Shown here piece by piece: positions 33,839 to 41,912 of a DNA stretch of 47,078 bases. The stretch's first letter is position 1, and each line of letters starts with the position of its first letter. This stretch comes from Roseovarius sp. ZX-A-9 (GTDB lineage: Bacteria > Pseudomonadota > Alphaproteobacteria > Rhodobacterales > Rhodobacteraceae), in contig NZ_JAPWHW010000026.1 in assembly GCF_028369135.1 (NCBI RefSeq), positions 1 through 47,078 on the forward strand. Reading direction: 5' to 3'. Made by a program: the position numbers and the translations under genes. The notes beneath the pieces are model-generated. The model worked only from the letters and a program-made list of their open reading frames with translations. It had not been told where the DNA came from and searched no databases.

Positions 33839-34729
33839 CTACCAGCCCTGGCTCAGCAGCCATTCCTTGAAGATCAGCACTTCATTCCGGGGGCGTTTCT
33901 TGGACTGTGGTTGAAGCAGGAAATGCGAGCGTTCCATCTTGATCTCGATGTCCCCGGGCATCACCAGTCGCCCCGAGCGAACATCCTCGCGTGAAAACAG
34001 CTGCGAAACAAAAGCAAACCCAACACCAGACGCGACAAGCTCGATCGCGGCCAGCGTTGTATCGACACGGATTCCGTTCCCAACCATGGGCCGTTCACGG
34101 GTCTGTATCAGGGCGCGCCGCCATAGCTCATCGTAGCCTGCGACCTCGACCATCATTGTGCTGGGCACGCGGGCCAGATCTTCACGGCACTGGACCAGCG
34201 GCGCATTTTCCGGGCTGGAAACGAACACGGCGGTGTCATTGGCCAATAGAGTGACGTCAAACCCCGCCCAATCGCCTGCGCCAAAGCGGATATCAATATC
34301 GGCCTCTTCGGTGCCTTCGGCATTGGACCAGATCGAGGACCAGAAATTGATACGGATATCTGGGTGTGCGAGATAGAAGTCCCGAAGAGCAGGCGCCAGG
34401 CACCGGGTCATGAAGGATATGGCGACGCGTACTGTTACCACCTTTTCGCCGGGCGTGCCGAACAAGCCTGAAGTCGAGGCGAAAAGTTCGTCAAAGGCAC
34501 GCCGGATCGGTGGGAGATAGGCCTGCCCGACAGAGGTCAGTTGCAGATTGCGTGGCCGTCGCTCGAACAATGGCGCCTTGATCATCGTTTCCAGGCATTT
34601 GATCTGGTAGCTGACAGCCGCCTGTGACAGGCCCAGCTCTTCAGCGGCGGCAGTAAAGCTCATGTGACGGGCCGTTGCCTCGAAGGACATGAGCCATTTC
34701 AGAGGCGGAAACTTGTAGCTGCTGGACAT
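33839..34729 (-). CDS. LysR-family regulator (GcvA-like), module C
   Basis: A 296-residue LysR regulator with the DNA-binding domain at residues about 8-66 (WLMSFEATARHMSFTAAAEEL, QAAVSYQIKCLETMI, RRPRNLQLTSVG) and a GcvA-like effector domain (LAPALRDFYLAHPDIRINFW). It lies downstream of, and on the same strand as, the acyl-CoA synthetase gene, 62 bases away, so the usual divergent target is not evident. A GGGTTCA/TGAACCC dyad lies just upstream of its ATG. Confidence 0.88.
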   Translation of the reverse strand: MSSSYKFPPLKWLMSFEATARHMSFTAAAEELGLSQAAVSYQIKCLETMIKAPLFERRPRNLQLTSVGQAYLPPIRRAFDELFASTSGLFGTPGEKVVTVRVAISFMTRCLAPALRDFYLAHPDIRINFWSSIWSNAEGTEEADIDIRFGAGDWAGFDVTLLANDTAVFVSSPENAPLVQCREDLARVPSTMMVEVAGYDELWRRALIQTRERPMVGNGIRVDTTLAAIELVASGVGFAFVSQLFSREDVRSGRLVMPGDIEIKMERSHFLLQPQSKKRPRNEVLIFKEWLLSQGW

Positions 34730-34734
34730 GGGCC

Positions 34735-34764
34735 GGGTTCAATCAAGAAAATGATGCTGAACCC
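34735..34764. promoter_or_regulatory. Inverted repeat upstream of the module C LysR gene
   Basis: GGGTTCA (34735-34741) and TGAACCC (34758-34764) are perfect inverted arms 16 bases apart, beginning 6 bases upstream of the LysR ATG. The position suggests autoregulation; the TTCA-TGAA core is compatible with a LysR site. No binding evidence. Confidence 0.4.
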
Positions 34765-34791
34765 CGACGTTATAGTGAAAAAATCTATGCT

Positions 34792-36879
34792 TCAACTGGC
34801 CTGATTGGCGGGGCCGACCGCCAGACAATCCACTGCAACAACGCTATCTGCGGCGCAGATTATCGGATTGACGTCAATCTCAGTCAAATTGTCGCCCAAG
34901 GCGGCGACCATTTGTGAAAATGCCGCAATCTGGCGGGCCAGTTCGTCCAGATCGGCGCCGGGTTGGCCGCGCACACCTTCCAGCAGATCTGCGATACGCA
35001 GTTGTGATATCATCCGCCGTGCCTCGGCGGCATCGAATGGGGCGATTGCTGCGATCGAGTCTTGCAAGAATTCGATCAGGATACCGCCGGCTGACAGCAC
35101 AACAATGGGGCCAAAACCCGCGTCCCATAGGGCCCCGACAGCCAGCTCGGTTCCTTTGGGCGCCATTTCCATCAACAGCGCGCGTGGCCCGAGGTTTTTC
35201 GCCATGGTTTGGTATGCCCGTCGCACGACGTCGCCATCTGACAGATTCAGAACGACGCCGCCGACGTCGCTCTTGTGCGCGTGATCCTCTGCCGTTTTCA
35301 GGACCAGTGGAAATCGCATCAGTTCCAAAGCGTCGGTCAGACTGTCTTCATCTGCGACATGCGTCATACGCGGGGTGGCTATACCGAAATCCGACAACAT
35401 GGTCAGACCGTCTTGTTCCGACAGTCGTCCCTTGTCATGCAGGGTTGCTGCCCAATGCGCTGTGTTGCCGGCCGGGGCACCGGGCACGGGCGCGGTTCGG
35501 GCCTGAAAATCGCGAAACCGCATCAGATGTCTTGCTGCCAGCAATGCGTTCCGCGTCCCGCGCAGCAGTGGCACGCCAACAGCCGCGAGACGCTGCGCCA
35601 GTTGACGGTCGTCTGTCAGCGAGTAGTTGGAAACCATCGCCAGTGGTTTGTCTGTCAGTGCAGCAGCCGCGATTACGGCATCGGTGTAGGCGCTTGCATA
35701 GCCGTACCCGTCGCGTGGATCGGACATGTAATAGGCCATCGCGACGTTCGGGTCGTTTGCCAAATCTGCAATTAGAGAGGTCAGGCGCTGCGTCAGATCC
35801 GTACTTGTGCCATAAGCGTCCAGTGGGTTTTCCGGCACCAGGCCCGGCTCTAGGTTGGTGGCCAATGCGTTGCAGGTGCCCGGTGTCAGCGTGGCAAATT
35901 CGATTCCCAAATCAACGGCCAGATCGACAATCAGCTCTCGTTCTCCGCCGGAGTCATGCACTGTGCCCAGATTTCCCGGCGCAGCTCGGCGCGGGCTTTC
36001 GAACAGGGCCAGGGTTGCAACCATCTCATCCATGTCAGCCACGCGGCTGACGCCGTATTTTCGGAAAATGGCGTCGTAGGCAGCATCGTTACCTGCAATT
36101 GCGCCAGTATGAGAGACGGCCATTTGCGCGCTTTTCTCTGTGCGCCCTACTTTCAGCACGACGACGGGAATGCCCTTTTCTTGAGCCTTTTGCAGGGCAT
36201 CCACGAACCGGTTCGGGTTGCGAACGCTTTCCAAGAATAAGCCGATGACGCGGGTTTGGGGCTGTTCCAGCGCCCAATCCATATAGTCGGCAACGCTTAT
36301 GACCAACTCCATTCCGGTCGAGACGCAGAGCGAAAACCCCAGTCGGCGGTCATTATGCGCCAATGCGCCAAAGGCCGATCCAGACTGCGCAATCCATGCA
36401 ACCCCACCCGGACGGATGCCTGCGTCGGAATGGACGCTTGCAATACGCAATCCCTCGATCGGGGCATAGAGCCCCATACAGTTTGCCCCGCAAATTGCGA
36501 CGCCAGCGGCCATGGCCTTGTTCGCAATCCGCTGAGCTAGATCTGGGGTGGTGTCATTTTCCAGGTGGCAGGCGGCGAGGATCGTTACTGCGCGCGCACC
36601 CAATGCGATGGCCTGGTCCAGCACGGATTCGACCATGCGGCTGGCGACACCGATCAACACGTGATCGGGCGTTTCCGGCAGGCTGGCGAGATCTGGATAG
36701 CAGCGCAGTCCCTCCACCTCGGACAGGCGCGGGTTTACCGGGTAGATCGCGCCATCCCAGCCATCAATTGCGCACATCGTGACCATCGCGTGCCCGTTAC
36801 TGCCGGGGCGGTCAGATGCGCCGACGATGGCGACAGAGCGGGGTGACAACAACGGCCATAGGGGGTGGGCAGTGGACAT
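34792..36879 (-). CDS. NDP-forming acyl-CoA synthetase (acetate-CoA ligase family), fused alpha-beta
   Basis: A 695-residue fusion. The N-terminal CoA-binding domain starts with SVAIVGASDRPGSNG (residues about 14-28). The succinyl-CoA-ligase-like core contains VGRTEKSAQMAVSHTGAIAG near 260, whose His is the expected phosphorylated residue of ADP-forming acetyl-CoA synthetases. The C-terminal ATP-grasp domain (about 480-695) has FPLVLKTAEDHAHKSDVGGV and ends in TEIDVNPII. It should activate a carboxylic acid to its CoA ester using ATP or GTP. The neighbouring divergent enoyl-CoA hydratase suggests that both act on the same acyl chain. ATG 36879 follows GGGAA; ATGs up to 42 bases earlier are possible. 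Confidence 0.87.
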   Translation of the reverse strand: MSTAHPLWPLLSPRSVAIVGASDRPGSNGHAMVTMCAIDGWDGAIYPVNPRLSEVEGLRCYPDLASLPETPDHVLIGVASRMVESVLDQAIALGARAVTILAACHLENDTTPDLAQRIANKAMAAGVAICGANCMGLYAPIEGLRIASVHSDAGIRPGGVAWIAQSGSAFGALAHNDRRLGFSLCVSTGMELVISVADYMDWALEQPQTRVIGLFLESVRNPNRFVDALQKAQEKGIPVVVLKVGRTEKSAQMAVSHTGAIAGNDAAYDAIFRKYGVSRVADMDEMVATLALFESPRRAAPGNLGTVHDSGGERELIVDLAVDLGIEFATLTPGTCNALATNLEPGLVPENPLDAYGTSTDLTQRLTSLIADLANDPNVAMAYYMSDPRDGYGYASAYTDAVIAAAALTDKPLAMVSNYSLTDDRQLAQRLAAVGVPLLRGTRNALLAARHLMRFRDFQARTAPVPGAPAGNTAHWAATLHDKGRLSEQDGLTMLSDFGIATPRMTHVADEDSLTDALELMRFPLVLKTAEDHAHKSDVGGVVLNLSDGDVVRRAYQTMAKNLGPRALLMEMAPKGTELAVGALWDAGFGPIVVLSAGGILIEFLQDSIAAIAPFDAAEARRMISQLRIADLLEGVRGQPGADLDELARQIAAFSQMVAALGDNLTEIDVNPIICAADSVVAVDCLAVGPANQAS

Positions 36880-37050
36880 GGGGTGTTCCCGATCAAGCAG
36901 AGAAAGACGTTGCATCATCAAAGATGCCGAGGGGCGTCTGGTCCAGAGCTAAACGTTCGAAAAACCGGCCCCAATGACCCCATAATATTGATGCAGGGGC
37001 GCGCGTCCACTTGGGATAGGATGTTTCCTGACCTCGAAATGGAGCACATC
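36880..37050. promoter_or_regulatory. Divergent promoter region, acyl-CoA synthetase and enoyl-CoA hydratase
   Basis: A 171-base gap between divergent starts, so promoters in both directions are expected. I see no convincing operator or promoter boxes; GGAG at 37041-37044 is the ribosome-binding site of the hydratase. Confidence 0.35.
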
Positions 37051-37872
37051 ATGAGTGATACACCCAATGATTTACCCGTCACCACCCGTGTCGATGGCCG
37101 GGTCGGCATACTGACCTTTAACCGCCCGCGTGCGATGAACGCCTTTAATGGTGCGCTTATGTCGGCCACCGATCGCGCGATGCAGGCGTTCATTGATAAC
37201 GAACGGGTGCTGGCGATTGTCATACATGGCGCGGGACGCTGCTTTTCAGCCGGGTTCGACATGAAGGAAAGCGCCGCACGGCAGGTCGCTGGCGCGGATG
37301 AATGGCGGCCAATCCTGACCGAGGATTTCGATTTCATCATGCAGTTCTGGAATTGCCCCAAGCCGACGATCGCGGCCGCGCATGGTTATTGCATTGGTGG
37401 CGCGTTCGAGTTGCTGATGGCCTGCGATCTGTCGGTTGCCGCTGACACTGCCATGATGGGTGAACCGGAGGTGCGCTTTGGGTCCGGAATCGTGGCGATG
37501 CTGGCGCCCTATGTGACCGGGCCAAAACAGGCCAAAGAGCTATTGCTGACCGGCGACGACCGTATCCCGGCGCAACGTATTCTGGAAATGGGAATTCTCA
37601 ACCGGGTGGTGCCCGAGGGGGAAGAGCTGAACGCGGCATTGGCATTGGCGCGCCAGATTACCAACGCCTCGCCCAAGTCGGTGCAACTAACCAAACGCAT
37701 GATCAATCGGACCTATGAGCTGGCGCATATGCGCGAAGCCCTGGCCGAAGCGCTGGAAACCGAGGTGCAGATTGAAGCTGATGAGAGCCCGGAGCGGACC
37801 GAATTCAATCGTATCCGCCGCGACGAAGGGCTAAAGGCCGCGCTGGCATGGCGTGATGCGCGGATCACCTAA
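37051..37872 (+). CDS. Enoyl-CoA hydratase/isomerase family (crotonase)
   Basis: A 273-residue crotonase. The first oxyanion-hole segment is GAGRCFSAGFDMKE (about 62-75) and the second is GYCIGGAFELLMACDLSVAA (about 112-131), followed by MGEPEVRFG with the Glu position typical of hydratases. The sequence around AGFDMKE and the Glu-rich C-terminus resembles carnitinyl-CoA dehydratase-like members as well as general hydratases. ATG 37051 with GGAG at good spacing sets the start. It is monocistronic and convergent with the enolase-superfamily gene. Confidence 0.87.
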   Translation: MSDTPNDLPVTTRVDGRVGILTFNRPRAMNAFNGALMSATDRAMQAFIDNERVLAIVIHGAGRCFSAGFDMKESAARQVAGADEWRPILTEDFDFIMQFWNCPKPTIAAAHGYCIGGAFELLMACDLSVAADTAMMGEPEVRFGSGIVAMLAPYVTGPKQAKELLLTGDDRIPAQRILEMGILNRVVPEGEELNAALALARQITNASPKSVQLTKRMINRTYELAHMREALAEALETEVQIEADESPERTEFNRIRRDEGLKAALAWRDARIT

Positions 37873-37915
37873 AGCAGCTCCCGATTATGGGCGCTACGCC
37901 TCAATTGCCGCTGGC

Positions 37916-39121
37916 TCACGCTGGGTCAGCGGCCATCTCCAAATGTAGCTGCATGCCGGTGTAGGGCGTGTTGCGGGCCAGTTCCTCGTTCAACTCGACC
38001 CCCAGACCGGGGGCCGTTGGCGGGATAACGTGACCGTCCTCGAATGGCATTTTCTGCTTCAGAATATCCGCGTGAAACCCACCCCAGTCCTCGATACTCT
38101 CCAGCACCAGAAAATTAGGGCTGCACGTTGCGATCTGCACATTGGCGGCCCCTACCAACGGCCCACAATAGAGGTGCGGCGCGATCTGCGCATAGTGCGT
38201 TTCGGCCATCGCCGCGATTTTCTTGGCCTCCAAGATGCCGCCGACACGCCCCAGGTTCATCTGAAGGATCGACGCCGCCTTGCAAGCCAACACGCGCGAG
38301 AATTCGAACTTGGTACACAGCCGCTCACCCGTTGCGACGGGCACCGAGGTGAAGGCCGCCACCTCAGCCATGCGTTCGGGCATGTCGGGGGGCGTTGGCT
38401 CTTCGAACCACAGGGGGTCATAGCGCTCCAGCATCCGGGCCACGCGTTTTGCGCCAGAAACGGTGTATTGGCCATGAGTTCCGAACAGCAGATCGGCCTT
38501 CGTACCAACGGCCTCGCGGATGAGGCGGCAAAACTGCTCGGAACGCTCCAGCGATGGCAGATCAGGCTGACGCCCGTCAAAGGCCGAATAGGGGCCGACG
38601 GGATCGAATTTGACCGCGGTAAAACCCTGCGCAACGTATTCAGCCGCGCGCTCGGCGGCAACATGCGGGTCTGTATAGGCCCGCGCGCGTTGTCCCGCGG
38701 GCGGTTTGGCATCCGCGGCATCAGGGTAGATGTAGGTGTAGCTGCGCAGGCGTTCATGTACGCGCCCTCCCAGCAACTCGTAGATCGGCTGGTTTGCGGC
38801 TTTGCCGATGATGTCCCAGCAAGCCATCTCAAGCCCGCTGAACACGCCCATCATCGACACGTCTGGCCGATGCGCAAAGCCCGAGCCGTGCGTGCGCCGC
38901 CACATGCGTTCAACATGATGTGGATCGCTGTTTTCAAAGTATCGCGCGAACACGTCATCGACCATATGCGTGATGACATGCGGGCCAAAGGTAGCCGCGT
39001 AGCATTCGCCATAGCCGACAATCCCGCAATCGGTGGTCAGCTTGACGAGTATGAAATACCGCCCGCCAAAATGCGGTGGCGGATTGCCGACGACAAAGGT
39101 TTCGAGATCGACGAGTTTCAT
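37916..39121 (-). CDS. Mandelate racemase / muconate lactonizing enzyme family protein with altered metal site
   Basis: A 401-residue enolase-superfamily enzyme: N-terminal capping domain (about 1-130) and a TIM barrel. The second and third metal-ligand positions are present, E240 in WFEEP and E266 in ATGERL, and a His lies in IAPHLYCGP at the usual general-base region. The first ligand position, Asp in D-galactonate dehydratase (VDFHG), is G214 in FGTHGQ, while the following His is kept (H216). The protein may bind metal differently. Likely chemistry is dehydration or isomerisation of a sugar acid or similar hydroxy acid. ATG 39121 has GAGGAAG upstream and overlaps the GMC stop by 4 bases. 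Confidence 0.85.
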   Translation of the reverse strand: MKLVDLETFVVGNPPPHFGGRYFILVKLTTDCGIVGYGECYAATFGPHVITHMVDDVFARYFENSDPHHVERMWRRTHGSGFAHRPDVSMMGVFSGLEMACWDIIGKAANQPIYELLGGRVHERLRSYTYIYPDAADAKPPAGQRARAYTDPHVAAERAAEYVAQGFTAVKFDPVGPYSAFDGRQPDLPSLERSEQFCRLIREAVGTKADLLFGTHGQYTVSGAKRVARMLERYDPLWFEEPTPPDMPERMAEVAAFTSVPVATGERLCTKFEFSRVLACKAASILQMNLGRVGGILEAKKIAAMAETHYAQIAPHLYCGPLVGAANVQIATCSPNFLVLESIEDWGGFHADILKQKMPFEDGHVIPPTAPGLGVELNEELARNTPYTGMQLHLEMAADPA

Positions 39122-40725
39122 AGGCTTCCTCGATTGTGCTGGAGTATCAGCCGTGCACCCTTGCGCGCGACCATCAGGGTTGGGGCGTTGATATTGCCCG
39201 ACGGAATCGACGGAAAGGTCGAAGCATCCGCCACATAAAGTCCTTCCATCCCGTGAACCGCCATCGAGCGCGGATCGACGACAGATCCCGTCGCATTCGG
39301 CCCCATGCGGCATGTCCCGCAAGGGTGAAAGACAGTGCCGGCGCGGGCGCGGAAATCGTCTAGAATCTCTGCGTCTGTCATCCGTGCGGGACAAGTGTCC
39401 AGCGGTGCATCTGTCACGGTTTGAAGCGTTCGGGTTTGTACGAACCGCGCGAGCAGCCGGGCGCCAACCACAACATCATGGCAATCTTGCGCGGTGGATA
39501 GCGCGTTCAAAACGATATCAGGGGCGGTTCCGGGGATGGGCGTGGCAACGGCGATATGACCCCGGCTGGTTGGGCGGGTCGGCTGGAAGGACAGGCTGTA
39601 GCCGGCAAAGGGGTCGGGCTGAATATTCAGCCCGCCACTGCTGCGCGTGATCGTATATGAGGCCGGGTTCAGATAAAGCTGTTGATCCGGGGCGGCCAGA
39701 TCATCGGCGCTTCGCAGAAACCCGCCGTATTGGTTGACGCTGTTGGCCAGTGGTCCTTGGCGCATTGCAAAGTAACGCAAGGTTTGGCGGACTTTGGCGG
39801 GCAGCGAATATAGCTGCGCATTCAGCGTTGGCTGGTGGGCGCGATAGGCATAGCCTACGGCCAGATGGTCCTGAAGATGGCGACCGACATTCGGGTTGTG
39901 CAAATGTGTGGCGATACCGAGAGACTGCAGTGCGTTGCCGTCCCCGATACCCGATAAATGCATGATCTGTGGCGTTCCGATTGCCCCCGCGGCCATGACG
40001 ACGCCGCGCCGCGCCTGCGCTGTGCATGTTTTTCCGCGATGGCTGTAGGCGATGCCGGTCGCGCGGCTGCCCGCGACCGTGATTTTCTGCACTTGTGCCC
40101 CTGTCAACAGGCGCACGAGACCACCAGCGATGGCCGGGCGCAGGAAGGCCTGCGCGCTGCTATCGCGTTGTCCTTTGCGGGTGGTGATGTTGTAAAACCC
40201 CATGCCTTCGGGACTGTTCCCGTTGAAATCAGTATCACAGGGCAGGCGCAGTTCCCGCGCGGCATCGCGAAAATGACGCGTGAAAGGGTGGCGCAGCGCG
40301 ACCGGGTCGGTCACGCGGATACCCGGCGCGGCATCATCGCGAGCCTCCAGGCTGTCAAAGACCGGCGCGACATCGTCCCAGCCCCACCCGGTCAGCCCAT
40401 CACGGGCCCAGTCGGCGTAGTCGCTGGGCAGTCCACGACACCACACCATTGCGTTGATTGACCCTGATCCACCCACAACACGCCCTCGCGGAACATACAG
40501 ACGCCGCCCCGCCAGATTGGCCTCGGCTTGCGTGTGCAGGCGGTAGTTGCGCGTCGGGTTGTCATAGAGCAGCCCATATCCCAACGGAATCCTGACATAA
40601 GGATGGCGATCGGACGGGCCGGCCTCGACAACCAGAACCGTTGCATTGCCAGATACACTCAGGTCATGCGCCAGAACACATCCTGCAGAACCTGCACCGA
40701 CAACAATATAGTCGAACTCTTCGAT
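39118..40725 (-). CDS. GMC-family oxidoreductase (choline dehydrogenase-like) with no canonical start codon
   Basis: A flavoprotein of about 535 residues. The N-terminal FAD motif FDYIVVGAGSAGCVLA is present, as are the ProRich GMC signature region RGRVVGGSGSINAMVW and the C-terminal catalytic part FHPCGTCRMGP with GNINAPTLM. The open frame from the in-frame TGA at 40734-40732 contains only ACG, CTC and ATC before the conserved N-terminus, and no ATG, GTG or TTG until after the FAD motif (TTG at 40584). AGGGTGA lies 7 bases upstream of ATC 40725, so ATC initiation is possible. A lost start codon or a sequencing error are alternatives. The gene is coupled to the enolase-superfamily gene through ATGA. 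Confidence 0.8.
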   Translation of the reverse strand: MEEFDYIVVGAGSAGCVLAHDLSVSGNATVLVVEAGPSDRHPYVRIPLGYGLLYDNPTRNYRLHTQAEANLAGRRLYVPRGRVVGGSGSINAMVWCRGLPSDYADWARDGLTGWGWDDVAPVFDSLEARDDAAPGIRVTDPVALRHPFTRHFRDAARELRLPCDTDFNGNSPEGMGFYNITTRKGQRDSSAQAFLRPAIAGGLVRLLTGAQVQKITVAGSRATGIAYSHRGKTCTAQARRGVVMAAGAIGTPQIMHLSGIGDGNALQSLGIATHLHNPNVGRHLQDHLAVGYAYRAHQPTLNAQLYSLPAKVRQTLRYFAMRQGPLANSVNQYGGFLRSADDLAAPDQQLYLNPASYTITRSSGGLNIQPDPFAGYSLSFQPTRPTSRGHIAVATPIPGTAPDIVLNALSTAQDCHDVVVGARLLARFVQTRTLQTVTDAPLDTCPARMTDAEILDDFRARAGTVFHPCGTCRMGPNATGSVVDPRSMAVHGMEGLYVADASTFPSIPSGNINAPTLMVARKGARLILQHNRGSL

Positions 40726-40887
40726 GAGCGTTCACCCTGTTTTTGCGCCGCCGATGGGTCAGACAAACGCCAAGTTTGTTGAGCTGTCCAGACTGAATGG
40801 ATCGAAAAACTTGGGTTATACCTTGCAGAACCATGATTGGACCGATTTCAATCCTGCCCGGTAACGTGCTCTGAACCACGAAATTTA

Positions 40888-40899
40888 CCGATATATCGG
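40888..40899. promoter_or_regulatory. Perfect palindrome CCGATATATCGG in the divergent region
   Basis: This 12-bp perfect palindrome lies 33 bases upstream of the dehydrogenase start at 40932, within the region shared with the divergent GMC gene. A related half-site, CCGATA, follows at 40904-40909. It is a good operator candidate for an unidentified dimeric regulator. Confidence 0.45.
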
Positions 40900-40931
40900 G
40901 CGCTCCGATAGCGAAAGAAAGAAATATCGCC

Positions 40932-41888
40932 ATGAAATACGGGATCATCGGCCTTGGGAATCTGGGCGGCAAGATTGCGGCCAATCTTTTGGATGAAGGC
41001 TTTGAGTTGCAGGTTCATGACCTGCGCCCAGAACTCGCCGAGCGCCATATTGCGCGCGGTGCGGTTTGGTGCGACAGCCCGGCCGAAGCGGCTACGGGTG
41101 TGGATGGTCTGATCACCAGCCTGACTTCGCCCAAAGTGTCGACCGCAGTGATGACTGGACCAAATGGTGCTCTGGCGGCGCTGTCGCCGGGCGCGACGTG
41201 GATCGAGACCAGCACGACCGAAGTGGACGAGTTGCTGCGCATTGCTGCACTGGCCCGCGAGCGTGGGATCGGAACACTTGAGGCGCCTGTTACCGGCGGC
41301 GTCCACCGCGCCGAACGTGGCGAAATCACTGTCCTGATCGGCGGTTGTGCCGACGAACTTGCGCGCCACCAAGCAGCCATCGCAGCCTTTGGCGATCCGA
41401 TCATCCATTTGGGCGACATAGGTGCGGCCTCGACGCTTAAGGTGATCACCAACATGTTGGCTTTCGTCAACATGATCGGTATGGGCGAGGGATTGATGCT
41501 GGCCAAGCGTGCGGGCCTTGATCTGGGGCAGGCGTATCGCGCCATTCAGGCTAGCTCTGGCAACAGCGTTGAATTCGAGACAGTCGCGCCAGTTATTCTG
41601 AACGGTAGCTTTGATACTTCGTTCACGTTGGCACTAGCCTGCAAGGATCTTGGCCTGATGATGGAGCTTGGGCGTAAACATGATGTACCACTGAAATTTA
41701 CAGGTCTGATGGATCAGATGTTCCTGGAGGCCAAAGCGAAATACGGCGCCGACGCGTGGACACCGCATGTCATCAAGATGATGGAAGACGCCACTGGCGT
41801 CGAATTGCGCAGCCCAGGTTTCCCCGACAAGATGATGGACGCCCAAGACGTCAAAGCTTTTTGCGAAAGCAATGAATTGACAAACTAA
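40932..41888 (+). CDS. NAD(P)-dependent beta-hydroxyacid dehydrogenase family protein
   Basis: A 318-residue 3-hydroxyisobutyrate-dehydrogenase-like enzyme. The Rossmann motif is IIGLGNLGGKIAANLL at residues about 5-20, the substrate segment is LEAPVTGGVHRAERGEITVLIGG split near residues 116-138, and the catalytic Lys lies in STLKVITNMLA. The DAPVSGG hallmark is changed to EAPVTGG. It probably oxidises a beta-hydroxy acid or reduces a semialdehyde. It heads an operon continuing into the ABC transporter genes, 24 bases before the binding-protein start. Confidence 0.85.
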   Translation: MKYGIIGLGNLGGKIAANLLDEGFELQVHDLRPELAERHIARGAVWCDSPAEAATGVDGLITSLTSPKVSTAVMTGPNGALAALSPGATWIETSTTEVDELLRIAALARERGIGTLEAPVTGGVHRAERGEITVLIGGCADELARHQAAIAAFGDPIIHLGDIGAASTLKVITNMLAFVNMIGMGEGLMLAKRAGLDLGQAYRAIQASSGNSVEFETVAPVILNGSFDTSFTLALACKDLGLMMELGRKHDVPLKFTGLMDQMFLEAKAKYGADAWTPHVIKMMEDATGVELRSPGFPDKMMDAQDVKAFCESNELTN

Positions 41889-41912
41889 ACCAACAACCGG
41901 GAAGGAACGAGA

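Noticed and set aside
38030..39238. A 402-codon plus-strand frame opposite the enolase-superfamily gene
   Set aside because: The opposite strand has a clear enzyme with metal-ligand motifs; this frame shows low-complexity antisense composition only.
40763..40779. ACAAAC/GTTTGT inverted repeat
   Set aside because: Six-base arms are too short to distinguish from chance, and no regulator or hairpin context supports it.
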